Part shown: positions 32,742 to 39,219 of the stretch, piece after piece | How positions within the stretch are numbered: position 1 is the first letter of the stretch | How the letters are laid out: each line of letters starts with the position of its first letter | Assembly (NCBI GenBank): GCA_027083345.1 | Contig: JALWOZ010000028.1 | Span: 1 to 45,507 of the forward strand | Reading direction: 5' to 3' | Length of the DNA: 45,507 bases | From: Candidatus Kaiserbacteria bacterium | GTDB taxonomy: Bacteria; Patescibacteriota; Minisyncoccia; Phycocordibacterales; UBA2100 | Notes under the pieces: generated by a model | What the model was told of the DNA's origin: nothing | Seen by the model: the letters and a program-made list of their open reading frames with translations, nothing else | Database searches by the model: none | Program-made: the position numbers and the translations under genes

Positions 32742-33212
32742 TTAATACTCAGTTTTCAATGAACGGTTTATTTTACGTTTAGAGTCTCTTTCTTTAATGC
32801 TCTCGCGTTTGTCGTACTCCTTTTTACCCTTTGCTATAGCTATTTCTAGCTTTAGTTTTCGATTATTATTATACCACGCTAACGGCACTACTGTCAAACC
32901 TTTAGTGTTTTCAGCGTCGGCAAGCTCGAGTATTTCCTTTTTATGTAAAAGTAATTTACGTGTGCGGTATGGGTCGTATTCTTTAGGAGTATTGGCTTCT
33001 TGGTAATGGCTTATGCTGGAGTTGACAAGGTATGCCTCGTCGTCTCTCACCACTATGTGCGCCCCCATTAAACTTGCTTTACCACTGCGCACAGCCTTAA
33101 CCTCGTGACCAAATAGTTGTACACCGGCCTCAAACTTTTTCAATAAAGCATAGTCAAAACACGCCTTCTTGTTTTGGATTTTTATCGGTTTTGATTTATT
33201 TATTTTAGCCAT
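32742..33212 (-). CDS. smpB: SsrA-binding protein SmpB
   Basis: Binds the tRNA-like domain of tmRNA and delivers it to stalled ribosomes (156 aa, normal). Conserved segments are NKKACFDYALLKKFEAGVQLFGHEVKAVRSGKASL (read as two stretches), DPYRTRKLLLHKKEI and GLTVVPL. The basic C-terminal tail (KKEYDKRE...RDSKRKINRSLK) enters the mRNA channel. It lies upstream of ssrA on the same strand. Its own extended -10 TGTTATAGT (33219-33227) ends 6 nt before the ATG. Confidence 0.96.
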   Translation of the reverse strand: MAKINKSKPIKIQNKKACFDYALLKKFEAGVQLFGHEVKAVRSGKASLMGAHIVVRDDEAYLVNSSISHYQEANTPKEYDPYRTRKLLLHKKEILELADAENTKGLTVVPLAWYNNNRKLKLEIAIAKGKKEYDKRESIKERDSKRKINRSLKTEY

Positions 33213-33218
33213 GCTGGT

Positions 33219-33227
33219 ACTATAACA
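33219..33227 (-). promoter_or_regulatory. Extended -10 (TGTTATAGT) for smpB
   Basis: It ends 6 nt before ATG 33212; a leaderless mRNA is predicted. Confidence 0.6.
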
Positions 33228-33244
33228 TAATATGCATAAAACAG

Positions 33245-33272
33245 TTGCTAATTGTAAAGTTTTGCGTATAAT
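33245..33272 (+). promoter_or_regulatory. Promoter of rpmF operon
   Basis: -35 TTGCTA (33245-33250), 16-nt spacer, perfect -10 TATAAT (33267-33272) ending 8 nt before ATG 33281. Predicted leader about 2 nt. Confidence 0.65.
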
Positions 33273-33280
33273 GTGGCGCT

Positions 33281-33652
33281 ATGGTAAGAATGAGAATAAA
33301 CAGAAGCGCGACACGTAAGCGCCGCAGTCATCACGGACTCACAGAGCCTCGTCTTAGTACATGTAAGGATTGTGGAGCAAAATACTTACGCCACAGGGCG
33401 TGTTTAGAGTGTGGTAAGTATAGAGGGCGAATTGTTATAGATGTTGAAGCTAAGAAAGCTAAAAAGGCAACTAAGAAGATAGCTCAGCTTGAGGCTATAC
33501 ATCAAGAGAAGACCAATGAGCTTGAGGCAAAAGAAGAAGATAAAAAGAGCGTAAACAATAAGTCGAAAGTCTCTTCAAATAAAATAAAAGCGGAAAAGAA
33601 AACAAAAACTACTACTAAAAAAACCGGTAAAGACGCTAAAAAAGACAAGTAA
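33281..33652 (+). CDS. rpmF: Ribosomal protein bL32 with long Lys-rich C-terminal extension
   Basis: Large-subunit ribosomal protein. The first about 55 residues are the bL32 core: basic N terminus ATRKRRSHHGL, then a Cys4 zinc site (Cys28, Cys31, Cys41, Cys44) and YRGRIVID. Usual length is about 57-60 aa; this one has 123. Residues 56-123 are an Ala/Lys/Glu helix followed by a Lys/Thr/Ser-rich tail, probably disordered and RNA-binding (inference). Followed after 6 nt by nusB-nudix. Confidence 0.9.
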   Translation: MVRMRINRSATRKRRSHHGLTEPRLSTCKDCGAKYLRHRACLECGKYRGRIVIDVEAKKAKKATKKIAQLEAIHQEKTNELEAKEEDKKSVNNKSKVSSNKIKAEKKTKTTTKKTGKDAKKDK

Positions 33653-33658
33653 TACAAC

Positions 33659-34546
33659 ATGAGTGCACGACACATATCTAGGGGTGTAGCATTACAGACT
33701 TTGTTTGGTTTAGAGGCATTGGATTGGGATACTACAAAAGTAGAGGGGTTACTAAATAATAATGAGGAGTTATTGGAAGGGGGAGATAGAGCCTATACTA
33801 AATTGTTATTAGACGTTGTGTTGGCTAAAAAGCCAGAAATTGATACCATAATGAGCAAAGCGGCCCCTGACTGGCCTTTAGAAAAGATAGCGACAATGGA
33901 TAGAAACATCTTGAGGATAGGATTGTCAGAATTATTGTTTGATAATATCTTGGGGGTACCCCCTAAAGTGGCTATAAATGAGTCTATAGAGTTAGCTAAG
34001 GAATATGGATCTGAGAATTCTAGTAAGTTTGTTAATGGAGTGTTGGGTAGTGTATATGCGGAGATGGGGGCACCGCGCAAAGATGAGGGTAATAAGCATA
34101 AGGTAGTAGATCATTCTCCGTTAAAGAAAGAGGAGTTAGCAGGGGCTGTTGTGTATGCTCATCACGATAATGATATATATTTAGCCTTAGTGCACGATGT
34201 GTTTGGACACTGGACTTTGTCTAAAGGTAGGGTGGAGGTAGATGAGTCTCCAGAGGATACTGCAATAAGAGAGGTCAAGGAGGAGATGGATTTAGATATT
34301 AAGATAAAAGATGTTTTGGGAGATAATGAGTATATAGCAAATGACCCAAATGAAGGGCGCAAGAGTAAAAAGGTAACTTATTTTTTGGGAGAGTCTGAGT
34401 TTAACGATATAAGACTTGGCTCTAGTAGTGGCCTTGATGACGCCAGGTGGTTTAAACTTAAAGATGTAGTAAACTTAAATATATATAAAGATATTTTACA
34501 TATAGTTACTATAGCTGTAACAAAATTAGCAGAGGGGGTAAAATAA
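33659..34546 (+). CDS. nusB: NusB transcription antitermination factor fused to a Nudix hydrolase
   Basis: A 295-aa fusion. Residues 1-137 are NusB: RHISRGVALQTLF, WPLEKIATMDRNILRIGLSELLF, and VAINESIELAKEYGSENSSKFVNGVLG. It binds boxA of rRNA leaders with S10. Residues 158-295 are a complete Nudix domain, with box G190-x5-E-x7-REVKEEMDL ending near 212, so hydrolysis of an NDP-X substrate is plausible. The linker (138-157) is charged. Gaps are 6 nt from rpmF and 2 nt to rnc, so ribosomal protein, antitermination and rRNA-processing genes form one operon. Confidence 0.9.
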   Translation: MSARHISRGVALQTLFGLEALDWDTTKVEGLLNNNEELLEGGDRAYTKLLLDVVLAKKPEIDTIMSKAAPDWPLEKIATMDRNILRIGLSELLFDNILGVPPKVAINESIELAKEYGSENSSKFVNGVLGSVYAEMGAPRKDEGNKHKVVDHSPLKKEELAGAVVYAHHDNDIYLALVHDVFGHWTLSKGRVEVDESPEDTAIREVKEEMDLDIKIKDVLGDNEYIANDPNEGRKSKKVTYFLGESEFNDIRLGSSSGLDDARWFKLKDVVNLNIYKDILHIVTIAVTKLAEGVK

Positions 34547-34548
34547 AT

Positions 34549-35241
34549 ATGAACATAAGAGAGTTTAAAAGTTTTGAAGATAAAATAGGCTTTAGCTTTA
34601 GAGACAAGTCTCTTTTGCAATTAGCATTTACTCATCGTTCTTTTGTTAATGAGCATAGAGAGCTTAAAGAGCATAACGAACGACTTGAGTTCTTGGGGGA
34701 TGCTGTTTTAGAGTTGGCTGTAACTGAATATTTGTTTGAGCGTTATCCAGACAAGGCAGAGGGAGAACTAACTGCTGTGCGAGCCGCTTTGGTGAATACT
34801 CAAAGTATAAGCGCTACTGCACAAGAACTAGGGATGAATGATTACTTATTACTCTCTAAAGGAGAAGAAAAAGACACAGGCAGAGCTAGACAATATATAT
34901 TAGCTAATACATTTGAGGCTCTTATAGGAGCTATACATTTAGATTCTGGTTATGGTGCGTCGCAAAAATTTATAGCAGATAATTTATTTGATAAAACTGA
35001 TAAGATAGTTGAAGGTAGACTTTGGCAAGATGCTAAAAGCAAGTTACAAGAGCTGGCTCAAGATAGGGTAAGTATAACCCCGAGTTATACACTTATTAAA
35101 GAGATGGGTCCAGATCATAATAAAGTGTTCACCGTTGGTGTAATGTTTGATGGCGTGGAGATTGCCAGAGGAGACGGTAAGAGTAAGCAAGAAGCAGAAC
35201 AGGCTGCTGCTAAGACTGCACTTGAGCTAAAGCAGTGGTAA
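34549..35241 (+). CDS. rnc: Ribonuclease III
   Basis: Double-strand-specific endonuclease maturing rRNA and cleaving structured mRNA (230 aa). RNase III signature NERLEFLGDAVLEL at 43-56 includes the catalytic Glu and Asp; the second acidic pair lies in ANTFEALIGAIHLDSG. The C-terminal dsRNA-binding domain spans about 160-228 (DAKSKLQELAQ ... KQEAEQAAAKTAL). It starts 2 nt after nusB-nudix. Confidence 0.96.
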   Translation: MNIREFKSFEDKIGFSFRDKSLLQLAFTHRSFVNEHRELKEHNERLEFLGDAVLELAVTEYLFERYPDKAEGELTAVRAALVNTQSISATAQELGMNDYLLLSKGEEKDTGRARQYILANTFEALIGAIHLDSGYGASQKFIADNLFDKTDKIVEGRLWQDAKSKLQELAQDRVSITPSYTLIKEMGPDHNKVFTVGVMFDGVEIARGDGKSKQEAEQAAAKTALELKQW

Positions 35242-35250
35242 TATAAGCTT

Positions 35251-35277
35251 ATTCGACTCAATTTGTTCGCTCAGAGT
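35251..35277. repeat. REP-like element, copy 2
   Basis: ATTCGACTC, 8-nt spacer, CGCTCAGAG. Same halves as 32107-32135; also placed next to a terminator and RNA gene 3' end. Confidence 0.45.
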
Positions 35278-35280
35278 AAA

Positions 35281-35310
35281 ACAAAACCCCTTTACGGGGC
35301 TTTCTGTTTT
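35281..35310. terminator. Terminator between rnc and tRNA-Met
   Basis: Stem CCCC / GGGG (35287-35298) with T-rich tracts on both sides; works best for the minus-strand tRNA but may also stop rnc transcripts. Confidence 0.65.
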
Positions 35311-35311
35311 G

Positions 35312-35382
35312 TAGCGGGGCCTGGAATTGCACCAGGGCCTGGAGGTTATGAGCCTCCCGAGATACTTCTTCTCCACCCCGCT
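35312..35382 (-). tRNA. tRNA-Met (CAT), probably initiator, with unusual D- and T-loops
   Basis: A 71-nt cloverleaf: acceptor AGCGGGG/CCCCGCT, D-stem GAGA/TCTC, anticodon arm GGAGG-CTCATAA-CCTCC, T-stem CCTGG/CCAGG. The A11:U24 pair in the D-stem is the pattern of bacterial initiators, but the acceptor begins with a paired A1:U72 and the anticodon stem has A29:U41 rather than three G:C pairs. The D-loop AGAAGTA lacks the G18G19 pair, and the T-loop TGCAATT has G at position 55. No CCA is encoded. Confidence 0.85.
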
Positions 35383-35396
35383 ATGGGGTAGTGAGT

Positions 35397-35424
35397 ATTA
35401 TAGATTAAATATAAGTATATGCAA
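35397..35424 (-). promoter_or_regulatory. Promoter of tRNA-Met
   Basis: -35 TTGCAT (35424-35419), 16-nt spacer, perfect -10 TATAAT (35402-35397), 14 nt before the mature 5' end. Confidence 0.65.
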
Positions 35425-35498
35425 GATATTTATTGAAGTTAGCGCTATACTATTAGTTATGTTAACATAAGTTTTATTAATTAGTTAATTTTTATATT

Positions 35499-35810
35499 AT
35501 GGGTATATTTGGGAATATAGGTAAAAAGGTAAAAGATAAGGCAATAAATGTTGCTTTGCAAAGCCAGCTTAAAAAGATGGATCCGGCTCAGAGAGAGATG
35601 TTTGAGGCACTTATGAGTAGCAACCCAGAGTTATTGGAGAAGATTGCAAAAGAGAGTCAAGCTCTTATTAAAAGCGGTAAAAGCGAGATGCAGGCAATGA
35701 TGGAGGTGGGCAAGAAGTACCAGACAGAGCTTGCTCAAGCAATGCAGAGTGCTGGAGTAAACCCAGCACAGATGCGAGGTAAGGTTGCGGATGTTAAAGG
35801 GCCATTTTAA
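35499..35810 (+). CDS. Small helical protein of unknown function
   Basis: A 103-aa, Met/Gln/Lys-rich, mostly helical protein with no signal peptide or membrane segment and no recognised family. The sequence QLKKMDPAQREMFEALMSSNPELLEKIAKE resembles a chaperone-like or ribosome-associated helical hairpin only loosely (that stretch is residues about 23-52). It lies 5 nt before ychF and shares its strand, so it is probably cotranscribed with ychF and folD. Confidence 0.7.
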   Translation: MGIFGNIGKKVKDKAINVALQSQLKKMDPAQREMFEALMSSNPELLEKIAKESQALIKSGKSEMQAMMEVGKKYQTELAQAMQSAGVNPAQMRGKVADVKGPF

Positions 35811-35815
35811 TAATT

Positions 35816-36910
35816 ATGAAAATAGGAATAGTAGGATTACCAAATGTAGGGAAGAGTACGCTCTTTAATGCTCTCACGCGTAAGGCGGTAGCTGCAGAGA
35901 ATTTCCCGTTTTGCACCATTGAGCCATCTATAGGTACTGTTGTAGTGCCAGACAGGCGCTTAGACAAGCTAGCCAAGATGGCAGATACGCAGAAGGAGGT
36001 ACCGGCTATTGTAGAGTTTGTAGACATCGCAGGGCTTGTGCAAGGTGCTAGTGAGGGTGAAGGTCTTGGGAACCAGTTCTTAGCCAACATACGTGAGTGT
36101 GATGCTATAGCTGAGGTAGTGAGAGTGTTTGATGATGAGGATGTTGTGCACGTGAGTGGTACAGTGAATCCTAAGAGGGACATTGACGTTATCAACCTTG
36201 AGCTAGTGCTAGCAGATATGCAGACGGTGAGCAAGAGACTCGGTAGCATAGAGAAGGATGTAAAGAAGGGAAACAAAGACGCAATAATCTTAAAAAGAGC
36301 ATTAGAGAAGCTAAATATCGTGTTACAAGCAGGTAAGCTGGCAAATACAGCAGAGCTTGATGACAAAGAGCAGGAGTTGGTTAAGGGCCTGCATCTGCTA
36401 ACCATGAAGCCATTTATGTATATCTTAAATTCTAAAAATGGAGCATTAAACTTGAGTGACCAAGAGGACGGTCGTTTTACTGAGCTTAAGGACTTCTTAG
36501 ATTCTGCAGGAGCAACATACGTGCATGTAGATGCCGGAGTTGAGGCGGAGCTTTCAGATGTAAGCGATGAGGACAAAGAGGAGTTTAGGCGCGAGCTCGG
36601 GGTGCTAGAGAGTGGCATAGATGCACTTATACGTAAGGGGTACGAGCTCCTTGACCTTATAAGTTACTTCACAGTGGGGGAGAAGGAGACAAGAGCGTGG
36701 ACAATAAAGCGGGGCAGTACAGCTCCACAGGCTGCCGGAGTGATACATACAGACTTCCAAGACAAGTTTATCCGCGCACAAGTGATAGGCTGGCAGGAGT
36801 TGCTTGATGCAGGATCTAAGGCTGTTGCTAAAGAGAGTGGAGTACTCCGCACTGAGGGTAAGGAGTATGTGGTGCAAGATGGAGATGTGATGGAATTTTT
36901 ACACAGCTAA
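35816..36910 (+). CDS. ychF: Obg-like ATPase YchF/OLA1
   Basis: Ribosome-associated P-loop NTPase of the OBG family (364 aa). G1 GLPNVGKST at 6-14, G3 DIAGLVQGASEGEGLGNQFL. The G4 position reads NSKN instead of NKxD, as expected for the ATP-preferring YchF group. The coiled-coil insertion and C-terminal TGS domain (ending VQDGDVMEFLHS) are present. A long antisense frame (35794-36618) is its shadow. Confidence 0.96.
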   Translation: MKIGIVGLPNVGKSTLFNALTRKAVAAENFPFCTIEPSIGTVVVPDRRLDKLAKMADTQKEVPAIVEFVDIAGLVQGASEGEGLGNQFLANIRECDAIAEVVRVFDDEDVVHVSGTVNPKRDIDVINLELVLADMQTVSKRLGSIEKDVKKGNKDAIILKRALEKLNIVLQAGKLANTAELDDKEQELVKGLHLLTMKPFMYILNSKNGALNLSDQEDGRFTELKDFLDSAGATYVHVDAGVEAELSDVSDEDKEEFRRELGVLESGIDALIRKGYELLDLISYFTVGEKETRAWTIKRGSTAPQAAGVIHTDFQDKFIRAQVIGWQELLDAGSKAVAKESGVLRTEGKEYVVQDGDVMEFLHS

Positions 36911-36918
36911 TAGTTAAT

Positions 36919-37734
36919 ATGATAGTAAATGGCAAACAAATCGCTGAAAGTATTAAGAGTGAGTTAATTACCAAGGTTAGTAGTATGCAAGAGGCTCCAG
37001 CTTTGCATATTTTTGTAGTAGGGGAGAATCCTGTTATAGAGAGCTTTGTAAAGTATAAGAGGTTCTTTGCTGACACCATTAAGGTGAAGTTTATAGAGCA
37101 TCGTTTTGATACTGACATTAGCGAGGATGAGCTAATTGCTGAGATTAAGCAAGTGAGTCAGGGGAGTCCTGGCTCACAAGGTAGTGTCGGCATAGTTGTG
37201 CAGTTGCCACTGCCAATCCACCTAAATACTCAAAGAGTGCTAGATGCAGTGCCTAGCGAGTTGGATATTGATGGATTAACTACAGAGAGTAAGCACTTGG
37301 CACCAGTGGCCGGTGCAGTGCGTGAGATACTTGAGCGCGAGGATATTAGCGTAGAAGGCAAGGAGGCTCTGGTCGTGGGTAAGGGTAAACTTGTGGGCAA
37401 ACCCGTGGCAAATCTTTTGGCAAACCTTGGTGTAAAAGTAACAGTGGTAGACAAAACAACAGAGCATAGTGAACTAGCAAAACTCTGTAAGTATAGTGAT
37501 ATAATAGTCAGTGGTGCAGGAGTGCCAAATCTTATTACAGAAGACATGATTAAGAATGGAGTTATCTTATTAGACGCTGGCACAAGTACGCAAAATAACT
37601 CTGTAGTAGGTGATATAGATATAAATTGTCAAGAGCAAGCAAGCTATTTTGCCAAGACTCCTGGAGGTATTGGACCTATAACTATAGCCGTATTGTTTAA
37701 GAATCTTGTTGGTGGTGCAGTGATGACAAAGTAA
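36919..37734 (+). CDS. folD: Methylenetetrahydrofolate dehydrogenase / cyclohydrolase FolD
   Basis: Converts methylene-THF to formyl-THF (271 aa, slightly short of 280-290). The active-site Lys of the Y-x3-K motif is kept as Lys47, but the Tyr is Phe43 (ESFVKYK). GIVVQLPLP, DIDGLT, the nucleotide-binding GKGKLVGKPVANLL and TPGGIGPITIA complete the family pattern. It uses one-carbon units from GlyA (22696). It starts 8 nt after ychF. Confidence 0.93.
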   Translation: MIVNGKQIAESIKSELITKVSSMQEAPALHIFVVGENPVIESFVKYKRFFADTIKVKFIEHRFDTDISEDELIAEIKQVSQGSPGSQGSVGIVVQLPLPIHLNTQRVLDAVPSELDIDGLTTESKHLAPVAGAVREILEREDISVEGKEALVVGKGKLVGKPVANLLANLGVKVTVVDKTTEHSELAKLCKYSDIIVSGAGVPNLITEDMIKNGVILLDAGTSTQNNSVVGDIDINCQEQASYFAKTPGGIGPITIAVLFKNLVGGAVMTK

Positions 37735-37741
37735 AAATTTA

Positions 37742-37750
37742 TGATAATAT
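37742..37750 (+). promoter_or_regulatory. Extended -10 (TGATAATAT) for tRNA-Phe
   Basis: It lies 21 nt before the mature tRNA 5' end, leaving a short leader for RNase P removal. Confidence 0.5.
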
Positions 37751-37771
37751 GATGCAACAGCTTTACTAAAT

Positions 37772-37845
37772 GCTCGGGTAGCTCAGTTGGTTAGAGCACT
37801 TGATTGAAGCTCAAGGTGTCGGCAGTTCGAGTCTGCCCCCGAGCA
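37772..37845 (+). tRNA. tRNA-Phe (GAA)
   Basis: A 74-nt canonical cloverleaf: GCTCGGG/CCCGAGC acceptor, D-arm GCTC-AGTTGGTTA-GAGC, anticodon arm CTTGA-TTGAAGC-TCAAG, T-arm GGCAG-TTCGAGT-CTGCC, discriminator A. CCA is not encoded. Confidence 0.97.
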
Positions 37846-37851
37846 CAAAAC

Positions 37852-37882
37852 AAAAGCCCCGATACTTTGTATCGGGGCTTTT
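37852..37882. terminator. Bidirectional terminator between tRNA-Phe and hsp20
   Basis: A 14-bp perfect stem AAAAGCCCCGATAC / GTATCGGGGCTTTT with loop TTT, with U-runs in both directions. Confidence 0.92.
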
Positions 37883-37894
37883 GTTTGAGTATAT

Positions 37895-38422
37895 TTAACG
37901 ACTTTTGACTTTGATTTTAGCTTGACGCTCTTTGTTTATCTTCGGTAGTCTTATTGTTAGTACGCCATGCTTCTCTTGAGCATCGGCCTCATCTACCTCC
38001 ACCTCGGCAGGGAGCATAATAGTACGGGTGAATGAGCCCCAAGAGAGCTCTCGGTAGAAGTAATTATCTTCTGTAACTTCTTTACTTTCTTGGCGCTCTC
38101 CATTTATGGTTATCATGTCTCTGGTTAGAGATATGTCTATATTGCCAGGTGGCACTCCTGCGACCATAGTGCGTATCACTATCTCTTCTGGAGTTTGGTA
38201 AACATCTACAGTCAGCTCGTCTGTCTCAGTCTCCTCAGGTGGAGTCATATCTTGTTCAGAGTTAGATTCGTCGTCTGAGTCGCGTAGTGATATGTGTTGA
38301 CTTAGAGAGTTATCTTGGTTTTGATCTATATCCTCAGAGTCTATGTATCCATCGTCAAATACATCATCATATTCTTGATAAGTATCATTTACTAATTTGT
38401 TTAAGAATTTAGGTTTCCACAT
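37895..38422 (-). CDS. Small heat-shock protein (Hsp20/alpha-crystallin)
   Basis: ATP-independent holdase, 175 aa. The N-terminal about 65 residues are acidic (YQEYDDVFDDGYIDSEDIDQ) and probably disordered. The alpha-crystallin domain spans about 70-165: VDVYQTPEEIVIRTMVAGVPPGNIDISL, SWGSFTRTIMLPAEV and the signature EKHGVLTIRLPK. A TATAAT (38432-38437) ends 9 nt before the ATG. It follows prsW by 25 nt on the same strand. Confidence 0.92.
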   Translation of the reverse strand: MWKPKFLNKLVNDTYQEYDDVFDDGYIDSEDIDQNQDNSLSQHISLRDSDDESNSEQDMTPPEETETDELTVDVYQTPEEIVIRTMVAGVPPGNIDISLTRDMITINGERQESKEVTEDNYFYRELSWGSFTRTIMLPAEVEVDEADAQEKHGVLTIRLPKINKERQAKIKVKSR

Positions 38423-38431
38423 GGATATTTA

Positions 38432-38437
38432 ATTATA
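38432..38437 (-). promoter_or_regulatory. -10 box TATAAT for hsp20
   Basis: A perfect hexamer 9 nt before ATG 38422; nearly leaderless transcript predicted. It lies in the 25-nt gap after prsW. Confidence 0.55.
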
Positions 38438-38447
38438 AGTTTATAAA

Positions 38448-39149
38448 TTATTTTCGCGGTAGGATCTTTATTTGTTTAATTTTCTCAAAAAATAAGAGTA
38501 ATATAACTATGCCCAACCAAACAAAAGCAAATATTTGTATTATTTTACCGCTGGTACTATTAAGTATAAACAAGTTAAACGATGCATGCAAAATTACAGC
38601 TAGGATAACTCCTATAATTATATATGATATTTTGGTCAACTCAGTTTTATAAAAAGATAAAGCCAGAGTGATACCTATTATAGATGAGGATAGAGTATGC
38701 AGTAAAGTGGCTCCAAGAAATCTAAAGTTACCCATGATTATAAAGCTTGTAATTTTGCCTGTGGCCACTGGGTGTACTAAAAATAACGTATTTTCTATAG
38801 CTGAGAAGCCTAATGCTATAGTTATCATGTATATAAGAGCATCTATAGGTTCGTCAACTGCTTTGCGCCACAGTATTAATGTTAATACCATTAAGAACTT
38901 CATAACCTCTTCTATACCTGCCCATGCAACTATTAATTGTGGGGACATATCACTTACACCCAGCAGACTCCTAGCGTATTGTTGTAAAGGTATAACGAGT
39001 GCTACTGTAAAGCCTCCAGCTAAGAAGGTTAGCAATAGCAGTTGCTTAGGCTCTGGGTGTAGGCGATCTTCTTTAGTCCAATACCAGAGCCATAATAACA
39101 CGGGCAAAATACCTCCAGATAGGGCTAGTAAGATGTTTGTTATTTGCAT
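38448..39149 (-). CDS. PrsW-family intramembrane metalloprotease
   Basis: A 233-aa polytopic protein with 7-8 transmembrane helices. Family motifs: GIEEVMKF (EExxK), GFSAIENTLFL and HTLSSSIIG (conserved His). In Bacillus, PrsW starts the cascade that frees sigma-W by cutting its anti-sigma factor. No anti-sigma gene is seen nearby, so the substrate is unknown. Start ATG 39149 has extended -10 TGGTAAAAT (39156-39164) 6 nt upstream. Confidence 0.85.
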   Translation of the reverse strand: MQITNILLALSGGILPVLLWLWYWTKEDRLHPEPKQLLLLTFLAGGFTVALVIPLQQYARSLLGVSDMSPQLIVAWAGIEEVMKFLMVLTLILWRKAVDEPIDALIYMITIALGFSAIENTLFLVHPVATGKITSFIIMGNFRFLGATLLHTLSSSIIGITLALSFYKTELTKISYIIIGVILAVILHASFNLFILNSTSGKIIQIFAFVWLGIVILLLFFEKIKQIKILPRK

Positions 39150-39155
39150 TGAGTT

Positions 39156-39164
39156 ATTTTACCA
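39156..39164 (-). promoter_or_regulatory. Extended -10 (TGGTAAAAT) for prsW
   Basis: It ends 6 nt before ATG 39149; leaderless. Confidence 0.55.
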
Positions 39165-39219
39165 CAAGCTTTAGGGTAGTAGTACTATGACTAGTGTATA
39201 GAGCTTAGTAATTTAATTT

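Noticed and set aside
35794-36618. 274-residue minus-strand frame
   Set aside because: Shadow of ychF; Ser-rich composition without any domain.
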